A stretch of 64,000 nucleotides of DNA from Agelas oroides (GCA_949130485.1 OX422198.1:4713262-4777261); one strand, 5' to 3'. Shown: positions 1 through 12,190, numbered from the stretch's first letter. Notes: generated from the sequence alone by a model not told the origin. Program-made: numbers and translations.

Positions 1-1984
1 ACTCAAGGAGAGTCAAGTAGAGCCATGGTAGAATGTAGTAGAGTCATGTAGAATCAAGTAGAGCGATGGTAGAATGTAGTAGAGCTAGGTAGAGCGATGG
101 TAGAGTGTAGTAGAGTGAAGTAGAGTCACGTGGATCCATGGTAGGATGTAGTAGAGCCAAGGTAGAGTGAAGTAGAGACAAGTAGACCCAGGTCTAGCAA
201 TGGTATAGTGTAGTAGAGTCAAGTAGAGCGATGTAGAGCCATCGTAGAATGTAGTAGAGTCAAGTAGAGCGATGGTAGAATGTAGTAGAGTCATGTAGTG
301 TCAAGTAGAGCCATTGTACAATGGAGTAGAGCCATGATATACTGTAGTAGAGTCAAGTAGAGCCAAGTAGAGCCATGGTAGGGTGTACTAGAGTCAAGTA
401 GAGCCAAGTAGAGCCAAGGGAGAGTGTAGTGGACTCAAGTAGAGTCAAGTAGGGCCATGGTAGAATGTAGTAGAGTCATGTAGAGTCAAGTAGAGCCATG
501 GTATAATGTAGTAGAGCAAGGTAGAGCCATAGTAGAGTATAGTAGATTCAAGTAGAGTCACGTTGATCCATGGTAGGATGTAGTAGAGCCAAGGTAGAGT
601 GAAGTAGAGACAAGTTGAGCCAGTTCTAGCAATGGTATAGTGTAGTAAAGTCAAGTAGAGCCAAGTACAGCCATCGTAGAATGTAGTAGAGTCAAGTAGA
701 GCGATGGTAGAATGTAGTAGAGTCATGTAGTGTCACGTAGCGCCATGGTACAATGGAGTAGAGTCACGTAGAGTCACGTGGAGCCATGGTAGAATGTAGT
801 AGAGTGATGGTAGAGTGTAGTAGAGTCAAGTAGAGCCAAGTAGAGCCATGGTAGAGTGTAGTAGAGTCAAGTAGAGTCAAGTAGAGCCATGGTAGAATGT
901 AGTAGAGTCATGTAGTGTGAAGTACAGCCATGATATACAATGGAGTAGAACCATGGTAGAGTGTAGTAGAGTCAAGTAGAGCCAAGTAGAACCATGATAG
1001 GGTGTAGTAGAGCCAAGTAGAGCGATGGTAGTCTGTAGTAGAGTAAAGTAGAGCCAAGTAGAACCAAGGTAGAGTGTACTGGACTCAAGTGGAGTCAAGT
1101 AGAGCGATGGTAGAATGTAGTAGAGTCATGTAGAGTCAAGTAGAGCCATGGTAGAATATAGTAGAGCCAGGTATAGCCATGGTAGAGTGTAGTAGAGTCA
1201 AGTAGAGTGACGTTGATCCATGGTAGGATGTAGTAGAGCCAAGGTAGAGTGTAGTAGAGTCAAGTAGAGACAAGTAGAGCCATCGTAGAATGTAGTAGAG
1301 TCAAGTAGAGCCATGGTAGAATGTAGTAGAGTCATGTAGTGTCAAGTAGAGCCATGGTACAATGGAGTAGAGCCATGGTGTAGTGTAGTAGAGTCAAGTA
1401 GAGTCAAGTAGAGCCATGGTAGAATGTAGTAGAGCCAGGTAGAGCCATGGTAGAGTGTAGTAGAGTCAAGAAGAGTCACGTGGATCCATGGTAGGATGTA
1501 GTAGAGCCAAGGTAGAGTGAAGTAGAGACAAGTAAAGCGAGGTCTAGCAATGGTATAGTGTAGTGGAGTCAAGTAGAGCCAAGTAGAGCCATCGTAGAAT
1601 GTAGTAGAGTCAAGTAGAGCCATGGTAGAATGTAGTAGAGTCGTGTAGTGTCAAGTAGAGCCGTGGTACAATGGAGTAGAGCTATGGTAGGGTGTAGTAG
1701 ATTCACTTGGAACCATGGTAGAATGTAGTAGAGCCATGTAGTGTAAAGAAGAGCCATGGTATACAATGGAGTAGAGCCATGGCAGAGTGTAGTAGAATCA
1801 AGTAGAGCCAAGTACAGCAATGGTAGAGTGTAGTAGACTCAAGTGGAGCCAAGTAGAGCTATGGTAGCATGTAGTAGAGTCATGTAGAGCCAAGTAGAGC
1901 CATGGTAGAATGGAGTAGAGCCAGGTAGAGCATTGGTAGAATGCAGTAGAATCAAGTAGAGTCACGTGGAGCCTTGGTAGAATG
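1..1984 (-). repeat. Leading part of block A, mixed HOR fragments
   Basis: Satellite only. Two sub-parts can be recognised by their variant order. Positions about 445-1,098 match 27,264 to about 27,900, including the run of CACGTAGAGTCACGTGGAG-type monomers near 740-785. Positions about 1,100-1,984 match about 3,010-3,964, including the markers GAGCTATGGTAGGG (about 1,677 and 3,657) and CAATTGG/CACTTGG. The spacing between these two is about 1.91-1.98 kb, with small block indels. The part is truncated by the window edge on the left. Confidence 0.75.
811..826. other. Empty-site paralogue of the MITE insertion (block A)
   Basis: The monomers at about 721-860 correspond in order to those flanking the MITE at 22,681-22,793 and 23,244-23,330. 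Both have a GTCACGT-rich run, then GAGCCATGGTAGAATG, then TAGAGTGTAGTAGAG. Here the TA at 818-819 is single and uninterrupted, as expected for a site that never received the element. This is a paralogous site, not an allele. Confidence 0.65.
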
Positions 1985-4900
1985 TAGTAGAGTCAAGTAG
2001 AGTCAAGTAGAGCCATGGTAGAATGTAGTATGAGCATGCAGAGTCAAGTAGAACCATGGTAGAATGTAGTAGAGCCAGGAAGAGCCATGGTAGAGTGTGG
2101 TAGAGTCAAGTAGAGTCACGAGGATCCATGGTAGGATGTAGTAGAGCCAAGGGAGAGTGTACTAGAGACAAGTACAGCCACATCTAGCAATGATATAGTG
2201 TAGTAGAGTCAAGTAGAGCCAAATAGAGCCATCGTAGAGTGTAGTAGAGCCAAGTAGATCCATGGTAGAGTGTAGTAGAGTGAGGTAGAGCCAAGTAGAG
2301 CCACGTTAGAATGTAGTAGAGTCATGGAGAGCCAAGTAGAGCCATGGTATAGTGTAGTAGAGTCAAGTAGAGCTATTGTAGAATGTAGTAGAGTCAAGTA
2401 CCGTCACGTAGAACAATGGTATAGAATGTAGTAGAGACATGGTAGAGTGTAGTAGAGTCAAGTAGAGACAAGCAGAGCCATGGTAGAGTGTAGTAGAGTC
2501 ATGTAGAGTCAAGTAGAGCCATGGTAGAATATAGTAGAGCCAGGTAGAGCCATTGTAGAGCGTGGTAGAGTCAAGTAGAGTCACGTGGATCCATGGTAGG
2601 GTGCAGTAGAGCCAAGGTAGAGTGTAGTAGAGACAAGGAGACCCAGGTCTAGCAATGGTATAGTGTGGTAGAGTCAAGTACAGCCAAGTAGAGCTATCGC
2701 AGTGTGTAGTACAGTCAAGTAGAGCCATGGTAGAATGTAGTAGAGTCAAGTAGAGCCATGTAGAGCCATCGTACAATGTAGTAGAGTCAAGTAGAGCCAT
2801 GGTAGAATGTAGTAGAGTCATGTAGTGTCAAGTAGAGCCATTGTACAATGGAGTAGAGCCATGATATACTGTAGTAGAGTCAAGTAGAGCCAAGTAGAGC
2901 CATGGTAGAGTGTACTAGACCCAAGTCGAGCCATGGTAGTGTGTAGTAGAGGCAAGTAGAGCCAAGTAGAGCCAAAGTAGAGTGTAGTGGACTCAAGTGG
3001 AGTCAAGTAGAGCGATGGTAGAATGTAGTAGAGTCATGTAGAGTCAAGTAGAGCCATGGTAGAATGTAGTAGAGCCAGGTATAGCCATGGTAGAGTGTAG
3101 TAGAGTCAAGTAGAGTCACGTTGATCCATGGTAGGATGTAGTAGAGCCAAGGTAGAGTGTAGTAGAGTCAAGTAGAGACAAGTAGAGCCATCGTAGAATG
3201 TAGTAGAGTCAAGTAGAGCCATCGTAGAATGTAGTAGAGTCAAGTAGAGCCATGGTAGAATGTAGTAGAGTCATGTAGTGTCAAGTAGAGCCATGGTACA
3301 ATGGAGTAGAGCCATCATATAGTGTAGTAGAGTCAAGTAGAGTCAAGTAGAGCCATGGTAGAATGTAGTATGATAATGCAGAGTCAAGTAGAGCCATGGT
3401 AGAATGTAGTAGAGCCAGGTAGAGCCATGGTAGATTGTAGTAGAGACAAGAAGAGTCACGTGGATCCATGGTAGGATGTAGTAGAGCCAAGGTAGAGTGA
3501 ACTAGAGACAAGTAAAGTGAGGTCTAGCAATGGTATAGTGTAGTGGAGTCAAGTAGAGCCAAGTAGAGCCATCGTAGAATGTAGTAGAGTCAAGTAGAGC
3601 AATGGTAGAATGTAGTAGAGTCATGTAGTGTCAAGTAGAGCCATGGTACAATGGAGTAGAGCTATGGTAGGGTGTAGTAGATTCAATTGGAACCATGGTA
3701 GAATGTAGTAGAGCCATGTAGTGTAAAGAAGAGCCATGGTATACAATGGAGTAGAGCCATGACAGAGTGTAGTAGAATCAAGTAGAGCCAAGTACAGCAA
3801 TGGTAGAGTGTAGTAGACTCAAGTGGAGCCAAGTAGAGCTATGGTAGCATGTAGTAGAGTCATGTGGAGCCAAGTAGAGCCATGGTAGAATGTAGTAGAG
3901 CCAGGTAGAGCATTGGTAGAATGCAGTAGAGTCAAGTAGAGTCACGTGGAGCCTTGGTAGAATGTAGTAGAGTCAAGTAGAGTCAAGTAGACCCATGGTG
4001 AATGTAGTATGAGCATGCAGAGTCAAGTAGAACCATGGTAGAATGTAGTAGAGCCAGGAAGAGCCATGGTAGAGTGTGGTAGAGTCAAGTAGAGTCACGA
4101 GGATCCATGGTAGGATGTAGTAGAGCCAAGGGAGAGTGTACTAGAGACAAGTACAGCCACATCTAGCAATGATATAGTGTAGTAGAGTCAAGTAGAGCCA
4201 AATAGAGCCATCGCAGAGTGTAGTACAGCCAAGTAGATCCATGGTAGAGTGTAGTAGAGTGAGGTAGAGTCAAGTAGAGCCACGTTAGAATGTAGTAGAG
4301 TCATGGAGAGCCAAGTAGAGCCATGGTATAGTGTAGTAGAGTCAAGTAGAGCTATTGTAGAATGTAGTAGAGTCAAGTAGAGTCACGTGGAACAATGGTA
4401 TAGAATGTAGTAGAGACATGGTAGAGTGTAGTAGAGTCAAGTAGAGACAAGCAGAGCCATGGTAGAGTGTAGTAGAGTCAGGTAGAGCAAAGTAGAGCCA
4501 TGGTAGAGTGTAGTAGAGCCACGTAGAGCAAAGGTAGGGTCTAGGAGAGTCAATTAGAGTCAAGAAGAGCCACGGTAGAACTTAGTCGAATCATGTAGTG
4601 TCAAGTAGAGCCATGGTACAATGGAGTAGAGCCAAGGTAGAGTGTAGTAGAGTCAAGTAGAGCCAAGTTGAGCCATGGTAGAATGTAGTAGAGTCATGTA
4701 GAGTCAAGTAGACTGGCCATGGTAGAATGTAGTAGAGCCAGGTAGACCCATGGTAGAGTGTAGTAGAGTCAAGTAGAGTCACGTGGATCCAAGGTAGGAT
4801 GTAGTAGAGCAAAGGTAGAGCGAAGTACAGACAAGCAGAGCCAGATCTAGCAATGGTATAGTGTAGTAGAGTCAAGTAGAGCCAAGTAGAGCCATCGTAG

Positions 4901-5478
4901 AATGTAGTAGAGTCAAGAAGAGCCATGGTAGAATGTAGTAGAGTCATGTAGTGTCAAGTAGAGCCATGGTACAATGGAGTAGAGCCATGGTATAGTGTAG
5001 TAGAGTCAAGTAGAGCCAAGTAGAGCCATGGTAGAGTGTAGTTGAGCCAAGTAGAGCCATGGTATTGTGTAGTAGAGTCAAGTAGAGCCAAGTAGAACCA
5101 AGGTAGAGTGTAGTGGACTCAAGGAGAGTCAAGTAGAGCCATGGTAGAATGTAGTAGAGTCATGTAGAATCAAGTAGAGCCATGGTAGAATGTAGTAGAG
5201 CTAGGTAGAGCGATGGTAGAGTGTAGTAGAGTCAAGTAGAGTCACGTGGATCCATGGTAGGATGTAGTAGAGCCAAGGTAGAGTGAAGTAGAGACAAGTA
5301 GACCCAGGTCTAGCAATGGTATAGTGTAGTAGAGTCAAGTAGAGCCAAGTAGAGCCATCGTAGAATGTAGTAGAGTCAAGTAGAGTGATGGTAGAATGTA
5401 GTAGAGTCATGTAGTGTCAAGTAGAGCCATTGTACAATGGAGTAGAGCCATGATATACTGTAGTAGAGTCAAGTAGAG
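1985..5478 (-). repeat. Tandem segmental duplication, copy 1 (about 3.5 kb)
   Basis: The order of variant monomers from TATGAGCATGCAGAG (about 2,029) to the CATGATATACTG monomer (about 5,450) is repeated at 5,647-9,109. The offset is 3,662 bp up to about 3,180 and 3,631 bp after about 3,250. This copy therefore holds one extra 31-bp unit, visible as a doubled CCATCGTAGAATG monomer near 3,189-3,250. Only scattered substitutions separate the copies, for example CATCATATAG here against CATGGTATAG near 6,943, and AAAGG near 4,530 against AATGG near 8,161. By eye the identity exceeds 99 percent. Confidence 0.9.
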
Positions 5479-5646
5479 CCATGGTACAATGGAGTAGAGC
5501 CAAGGTAGAGTGTAGTAGAGTCAAGTAGAGCCAAGTAGAGCCATCGTAGAATGTAGTAGAGTCAAGAAGAGCCATGGTAGAATGTAGTAGAGTCATGTAG
5601 TGTCAAGTAGAGCCATGGTACAATGGAGTAGAGCCATGGTAGAGTG
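5479..5646 (-). repeat. Spacer between the two 3.5-kb copies
   Basis: Satellite of 168 bp between the duplicated blocks. It carries CCATGGTACAATGG, CCAAGG, CCATCG and CAAGAAGAGCC variants, like those found near 4,610-4,640 and 4,890-4,930, so it looks like a rearranged fragment of the neighbouring copy. Confidence 0.6.
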
Positions 5647-8600
5647 TAGTAGAGTCAAGTAGAGTCAAGTAGAGCCATGGTAGAATGTAGTATGAGCATG
5701 CAGAGTCAAGTAGAACCATGGTAGAATGTAGTAGAGCCAGGAAGAGCCATGGTAGAGTGTGGTAGAGTCAAGTAGAGTCACGAGGATCCATGGTAGGATG
5801 TAGTAGAGCCAAGGGAGAGTGTACTAGAGACAAGTACAGCCACATCTAGCAATGATATAGTGTAGTAGAGTCAAGTAGAGCCAAATAGAGCCATCGTAGA
5901 GTGTAGTAGAGCCAAGTAGATCCATGGTAGAGTGTAGTAGAGTGAGGTAGAGCCAAGTAGAGCCACGTTAGAATGTAGTAGAGTCATGGAGAGCCAAGTA
6001 GAGCCATGGTATAGTGTAGTAGAGTCAAGTAGAGCTATTGTAGAATGTAGTAGAGTCAAGTACCGTCACGTAGAACAATGGTATAGAATGTAGTAGAGAC
6101 ATGGTAGAGTGTAGTAGAGTCAAGTAGAGACAAGCAGAGCCATGGTAGAGTGTAGTAGAGTCATGTAGAGTCAAGTAGAGCCATGGTAGAATATAGTAGA
6201 GCCAGGTAGAGCCATTGTAGAGCGTGGTAGAGTCAAGTAGAGTCACGTGGATCCATGGTAGGGTGCAGTAGAGCCAAGGTAGAGTGTAGTAGAGACAAGG
6301 AGACCCAGGTCTAGCAATGGTATAGTGTGGTAGAGTCAAGTACAGCCAAGTAGAGCTATCGCAGTGTGTAGTACAGTCAAGTAGAGCCATGGTAGAATGT
6401 AGTAGAGTCAAGTAGAGCCATGTAGAGCCATCGTACAATGTAGTAGAGTCAAGTAGAGCCATGGTAGAATGTAGTAGAGTCATGTAGTGTCAAGTAGAGC
6501 CATTGTACAATGGAGTAGAGCCATGATATACTGTAGTAGAGTCAAGTAGAGCCAAGTAGAGCCATGGTAGAGTGTACTAGACCCAAGTCGAGCCATGGTA
6601 GTGTGTAGTAGAGGCAAGTAGAGCCAAGTAGAGCCAAAGTAGAGTGTAGTGGACTCAAGTGGAGTCAAGTAGAGCGATGGTAGAATGTAGTAGAGTCATG
6701 TAGAGTCAAGTAGAGCCATGGTAGAATGTAGTAGAGCCAGGTATAGCCATGGTAGAGTGTAGTAGAGTCAAGTAGAGTCACGTTGATCCATGGTAGGATG
6801 TAGTAGAGCCAAGGTAGAGTGTAGTAGAGTCAAGTAGAGACAAGTAGAGCCATCGTAGAATGTAGTAGAGTCAAGTAGAGCCATGGTAGAATGTAGTAGA
6901 GTCATGTAGTGTCAAGTAGAGCCATGGTACAATGGAGTAGAGCCATGGTATAGTGTAGTAGAGTCAAGTAGAGTCAAGTAGAGCCATGGTAGAATGTAGT
7001 ATGATAATGCAGAGTCAAGTAGAGCCATGGTAGAATGTAGTAGAGCCAGGTAGAGCCATGGTAGATTGTAGTAGAGACAAGAAGAGTCACGTGGATCCAT
7101 GGTAGGATGTAGTAGAGCCAAGGTAGAGTGAACTAGAGACAAGTAAAGTGAGGTCTAGCAATGGTATAGTGTAGTGGAGTCAAGTAGAGCCAAGTAGAGC
7201 CATCGTAGAATGTAGTAGAGTCAAGTAGAGCAATGGTAGAATGTAGTAGAGTCATGTAGTGTCAAGTAGAGCCATGGTACAATGGAGTAGAGCTATGGTA
7301 GGGTGTAGTAGATTCAATTGGAACCATGGTAGAATGTAGTAGAGCCATGTAGTGTAAAGAAGAGCCATGGTATACAATGGAGTAGAGCCATGACAGAGTG
7401 TAGTAGAATCAAGTAGAGCCAAGTACAGCAATGGTAGAGTGTAGTAGACTCAAGTGGAGCCAAGTAGAGCTATGGTAGCATGTAGTAGAGTCATGTGGAG
7501 CCAAGTAGAGCCATGGTAGAATGTAGTAGAGCCAGGTAGAGCATTGGTAGAATGCAGTAGAGTCAAGTAGAGTCACGTGGAGCCTTGGTAGAATGTAGTA
7601 GAGTCAAGTAGAGTCAAGTAGACCCATGGTGAATGTAGTATGAGCATGCAGAGTCAAGTAGAACCATGGTAGAATGTAGTAGAGCCAGGAAGAGCCATGG
7701 TAGAGTGTGGTAGAGTCAAGTAGAGTCACGAGGATCCATGGTAGGATGTAGTAGAGCCAAGGGAGAGTGTACTAGAGACAAGTACAGCCACATCTAGCAA
7801 TGATATAGTGTAGTAGAGTCAAGTAGAGCCAAATAGAGCCATCGCAGAGTGTAGTACAGCCAAGTAGATCCATGGTAGAGTGTAGTAGAGTGAGGTAGAG
7901 TCAAGTAGAGCCACGTTAGAATGTAGTAGAGTCATGGAGAGCCAAGTAGAGCCATGGTATAGTGTAGTAGAGTCAAGTAGAGCTATTGTAGAATGTAGTA
8001 GAGTCAAGTAGAGTCACGTGGAACAATGGTATAGAATGTAGTAGAGACATGGTAGAGTGTAGTAGAGTCAAGTAGAGACAAGCAGAGCCATGGTAGAGTG
8101 TAGTAGAGTCAGGTAGAGCAAAGTAGAGCCATGGTAGAGTGTAGTAGAGCCACGTAGAGCAATGGTAGGGTCTAGGAGAGTCAATTAGAGTCAAGAAGAG
8201 CCACGGTAGAACTTAGTCGAATCATGTAGTGTCAAGTAGAGCCATGGTACAATGGAGTAGAGCCAAGGTAGAGTGTAGTAGAGTCAAGTAGAGCCAAGTT
8301 GAGCCATGGTAGAATGTAGTAGAGTCATGTAGAGTCAAGTAGACTGGCCATGGTAGAATGTAGTAGAGCCAGGTAGACCCATGGTAGAGTGTAGTAGAGT
8401 CAAGTAGAGTCACGTGGATCCAAGGTAGGATGTAGTAGAGCAAAGGTAGAGCGAAGTACAGACAAGCAGAGCCAGATCTAGCAATGGTATAGTGTAGTAG
8501 AGTCAAGTAGAGCCAAGTAGAGCCATCGTAGAATGTAGTAGAGTCAAGAAGAGCCATGGTAGAATGTAGTAGAGTCATGTAGTGTCAAGTAGAGCCATGG

Positions 8601-9109
8601 TACAATGGAGTAGAGCCATGGTATAGTGTAGTAGAGTCAAGTAGAGCCAAGTAGAGCCATGGTAGAGTGTAGTTGAGCCAAGTAGAGCCATGGTATTGTG
8701 TAGTAGAGTCAAGTAGAGCCAAGTAGAACCAAGGTAGAGTGTAGTGGACTCAAGGAGAGTCAAGTAGAGCCATGGTAGAATGTAGTAGAGTCATGTAGAA
8801 TCAAGTAGAGCCATGGTAGAATGTAGTAGAGCTAGGTAGAGCGATGGTAGAGTGTAGTAGAGTCAAGTAGAGTCACGTGGATCCATGGTAGGATGTAGTA
8901 GAGCCAAGGTAGAGTGAAGTAGAGACAAGTAGACCCAGGTCTAGCAATGGTATAGTGTAGTAGAGTCAAGTAGAGCCAAGTAGAGCCATCGTAGAATGTA
9001 GGAGAGTCAAGTAGAGTGATGGTAGAATGTAGTAGAGTCATGTAGTGTCAAGTAGAGCCATTGTACAATGGAGTAGAGCCATGATATACTGTAGTAGAGT
9101 CAAGTAGAG
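5647..9109 (-). repeat. Tandem segmental duplication, copy 2 (about 3.5 kb)
   Basis: Second copy of 1,985-5,478, one 31-bp unit shorter. It shares all diagnostic variants with copy 1, including TATGAGCATGCAGAG (about 5,691), AGACTGGCCATGG (about 8,342), TATGATAATGC (about 6,999), the dinucleotide-deleted CCATGGTGAATG (about 7,624) and the CATGATATACTG monomer. The homology ends at about 9,109, where copy 1 switches to ATGGTACAATGG and this copy to AAGTAGAGCC. Confidence 0.9.
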
Positions 9110-9369
9110 CCAAGTAGAGCCATGGTAAGGTGTACCAGACCCAAGTAGAGCCATGGTAGTGTGTAGTAGAGGAAAGTAGAGCCAAGTAGAGCCAAAGTAG
9201 AGTGTAGTGGACTCAAGTAGAGTCAAGTAGAGCGATGGTAGAATGTAGTAGAGTCATGTAGAGTCAAGTAGAGCCATGGTAGAATGTAGTAGAGCCAGGT
9301 ATAGTCATGGTAGTGTGTATTAGAGTCAAGTAGAATCACGTGGATCCATGGTAGAATGTAGTAGAGCCA
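8681..9369 (-). repeat. 689-bp tandem repeat, copy 1
   Basis: The variant order from CATGGTATTGTG (8,690) through AAGGAGAG, GCTAGGTAGAGCG, GGTCTAGC, CATGATATACTG and GGTATAGTCATGG recurs exactly 689 bp downstream. It overlaps the end of the 3.5-kb copy 2, so this shorter duplication happened on top of the longer one or alongside it. Confidence 0.85.
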
Positions 9370-10058
9370 AGTAGAGCCATGGTATTGTGTAGTAGAGTCA
9401 AGTAGAGCCAAGTAGAACCAAGGTAGAATGTAGTGGACTCAAGGAGAGTCAAGTAGAGCCATGGTAGAATGTAGTAGAGTCATGTAGAATCAAGTAGAGC
9501 CATGGTAGAATGTAGTAGAGCTAGGTAGAGCGATGGTAGAGTGTAGTAGAGTCAAGTAGAGTCACGTGGATCCATGGTAGGATGTAGTAGAGCCAAGGTA
9601 GAGTGAAGTAGAGACAAGTAGACCCAGGTCTAGCAATGGTATAGTGTAGTAGAATCAAGTAGAGCCAAGTAGAGCCATCGTAGAATGTAGTAGAGTCAAG
9701 TAGAGCGATGGTAGAATGTAGTAGAGTCATGCAGTGTCAAGTAGAGCCATTGTACAATGGAGTAGAGCTATGATATACTGTAGTAGAGTCAAGTAGAGCC
9801 AAGTAGAGCCATGGTAGGGTGTACCAGACCCAAGTAGAGCCATGGTAGTGTGTAGTAGAGGAAAGTAGAGCCAAGTAGAGCCAAAGTAGAGTGTAGTGGA
9901 CTCAAGTAGAGTCAAGTAGAGCGATGGTAGAATGTAGTAGAGTCATGTAGAGTCAAGTAGAGCCATGGTAGAATGTAGTAGAGCGAGGTATAGTCATGGT
10001 AGTGTGTAGTAGAGTCAAGTAGAATCATGTGGATCCATGGTAGAATGCAGTAGAGCCA
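9370..10058 (-). repeat. 689-bp tandem repeat, copy 2
   Basis: Directly abutting second copy of 8,681-9,369, with few substitutions (for example GTAGAATCAAG near 9,650 and GCGAGGTATAG near 9,983). Homology stops at about 10,058, about 150 bp before the inversion junction. This copy contains the proximal end of the left palindrome arm, which ends at 9,831. Confidence 0.85.
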
Positions 10059-10211
10059 AGGTAGTGTGTAGTAGAGTGAAGTATAGACAAGTAGAGCCAT
10101 CGTAGAATGTAGTAGAGTCAAGTACAGCCATGGTAGAATGTAGGAGAGTCATGTAGTGTCAAGTAGAGCCATGGTACAATGGAGTAGAGCCATGGTATAG
10201 TGTAGTAGAGT
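9832..10211 (-). other. Palindrome spacer at inversion junction 1
   Basis: The sequence from 10,212 rightwards reads as the reverse complement of the sequence from 9,831 leftwards. The left arm has GTACCAGACCC at 9,821-9,831 and the right arm has GGGTCTAGTAC at 10,212-10,222. The 380 bp between the arms is ordinary minus-orientation satellite and forms the loop of a potential giant hairpin. Confidence 0.75.
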
Positions 10212-10230
10212 GGGTCTAGTACACTCTCCC
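10204..10230. other. Inversion junction 1 (minus to plus)
   Basis: The strand bias flips within one monomer. GTAGTAGAGT ends at 10,211 and GGGTCTAGTACACTC starts at 10,212. The right side is a normal monomer variant of the opposite orientation (compare CTTGGGTCTAGTACACTC near 37,665), so the break is a clean join of two satellite monomers without foreign bases. The same join occurs at 33,654/33,655. Confidence 0.9.
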
Positions 10231-11640
10231 ATGGCTCTACTTGGCTCTACTTGACTCTACTACAGTATATCATGGCTCTACTCCATTGTACAATGGCTCT
10301 ACTTGACACTATATGACTCTACTACATTCTACCATGGCTCTACTTGACTCTACTACATTCTACGATGGCTCTACTTGGATCCACTTGACTCTACTACACT
10401 ATACCATTGCTAGACCTGGATCTACTTGTCTCTACTTCACTCTACCTTGGCTCTACTACATCCTACCATGGATCCACGTCACTCTACTTGATTCTAATAC
10501 ACTCTACCATCGCTCTACCTAGCTCTACTACATTCTACCATGGCTCTACTTGATTCTACATGACTCTACTACATTCTACCATGGCTCTACTTGACTCTCC
10601 TTGAGTCCACTACACTCTACCTTGGTTCTACTTGGCTCTACTTGACTCTACTACACAATACCATGGCTCTACTTGGCTATACAACACTCTACCATGGCTC
10701 TACTTAGCTCTACTTGACTCTACAACACTATACCATGGCTCTACTCAATTGTACCATAGCTCTACTTGACAGTACATGACTCTACTACATTCTACCATGG
10801 CTCTACTTGACTCTACTACATTCTACGATGGCTCTACTTGGCTCTGATACCATTGCTAGACTTGGCTGTACTTGTCTGTACTTCGTTCTACCTTTGCTCT
10901 ACTACATCCTACCATGGATCCACGTGACTCTACTTGACTCTACTACACTCTACCATGGGTCTACCTGGCTCTACTACATTCTACCATGGCTCTACTTGGC
11001 TCTACATGACTCTACTACATTCTATCATGGCTCAACTTGGCTCTACTTGACTCTACTACACTCTACCATTGCTCTGCTTGTCTCTACTTGACTCTACTAC
11101 ACCCTACCATGGATCTACTTGGGTATTCTACACTGTACGATGTCTCTATTTGGCTCTACTTGACTCTACTACACTATATCATTGCTAGACCTGGCTGTAC
11201 CTGTCTCTAGTACACCCTAGCTTGGCTCTACTACATCCTACCATGGATCCTCGTGACTCTACTTGACTCTCCCACCCTCTACCCTGGCTCTTCCTGGCTC
11301 TACTACATTCTACCATGGTTTCAATTGAATCTACTACACCCTACCATAGCTCTACTCCATTGTACCATGGCTCTACTTGACACTACATGACTCTACTACA
11401 TTCTACCATAGCTCTACTTCACTGTACTACATTCTACGATGGCTCTACTTGGCTCTACTTGACTCTACTACACTATACCATTCCTAGACCTCGCTCTACT
11501 TGTCTCTACTACACTCTACCTTGGCTCTACTTGGCTCTACTACACTCTACTATGGCTCTACTTGGCTCTACTACCCTATACCATGGCTCTACTCCATTGT
11601 ACCATGGCTCTACTTGACACTAGATCACTCTACTACATTC
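10212..11640 (+). repeat. Right palindrome arm 1 and paralogue of 33,655-35,240
   Basis: Rightwards this arm repeats, in reverse complement, the variant order of the left arm. The order is the GTATATCATGG monomer, the dyad CCATTGTACAATGG (10,283-10,296), the GCTAGACCTGG cassette, CTACCTAGCTC, CTCCTTGAGTCC, CACAATACC, then the CTCTATTTGGCTC and GTTTCAATTGAATC monomers. The arm is not perfect. Near 11,100 the order jumps from an equivalent of about 8.2 kb to one of about 7.9 kb, showing a block deletion. The direct paralogue 33,655-35,240 is offset by 23,443 bp at the junction and about 23,600 bp at 11,387. Confidence 0.8.
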
Positions 11641-12190
11641 TACCATGGCTCTACTTGACTCTACTACATTCTACGATGGCTCTACTTGGCTGTACTTGAC
11701 TCTACTACACTATACCATTGCTAGACCTGGCTCTACTTGTCTCTACTTCACTCTACCTTAGCTGTACTACATCCTACCATGGATCCACGTGACTCTACTT
11801 GACTCTACTACACTCTACCACGGTTCTACCTGGCTCTACTACATTCTACCATGGCTCTACTTGACTCTACATGACTCTACTTCATTCTACCATGGCTCTA
11901 CTTGACTCTACTTCAGTCCACTACACTCTACTTTGACTCTACTTGGCTCTACTTGCCTCTACTACACACTACGATGGCTCTACTTGGCTCTACTACACTC
12001 TACCATGGCTCTACTTGGCTCTCCTTGACTCTACTACACTATACCATGGCTCTACTCCATTGTACCATGGCTCTACTTGACACTACATGACTCTACTACA
12101 TTCTACCATGGCTCTACTTGGCTCTACTTGACCCTACTCTATACCATGGCTCTACTTCACACTACATGGCTCTACTACATTCTACCATTG
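11641..12190 (+). repeat. Block B satellite, unassigned variants
   Basis: Ordinary 31-bp satellite. It includes one GCTAGACCTGG ... GGATCCACGTG cassette at about 11,727-11,791 and the TTCAGTCCACTACACTC monomer near 11,911. Nothing but satellite is seen. Confidence 0.8.

Larger units (their letters stand above)
1..10211 (-). repeat. Satellite block A (31-bp monomer, minus orientation)
   Basis: Continuous tandem repeat with no gene. On the + strand it reads as GTAGAG recurring every 10-11 bases; on the minus strand it reads CTCTAC. The basic unit is 31 bp made of three sub-units (CTCTACTTGG, CTCTACTACA, CTCTACCATGG), with single-base variants such as TTGA for TTGG, CATTC for CACTC and CGATGG for CCATGG. 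An extra 10-bp sub-unit is often inserted, giving local 41-bp steps. The variants are ordered into longer blocks listed separately. The + strand is closed in all frames by the frequent TAG inside GTAGAG. The minus strand is open for up to about 150 codons, which is a property of the repeat and not evidence of a gene. The block ends abruptly at the inversion junction at 10,211. Confidence 0.97.

Noticed and set aside
10195..10235. Short inverted repeat GTAGAGTG ... CACTCTAC at the inversion junctions as a specific recombination site
   Set aside because: Any join of this satellite to its own reverse complement creates such short complementary words, so it is not evidence of a site-specific system.
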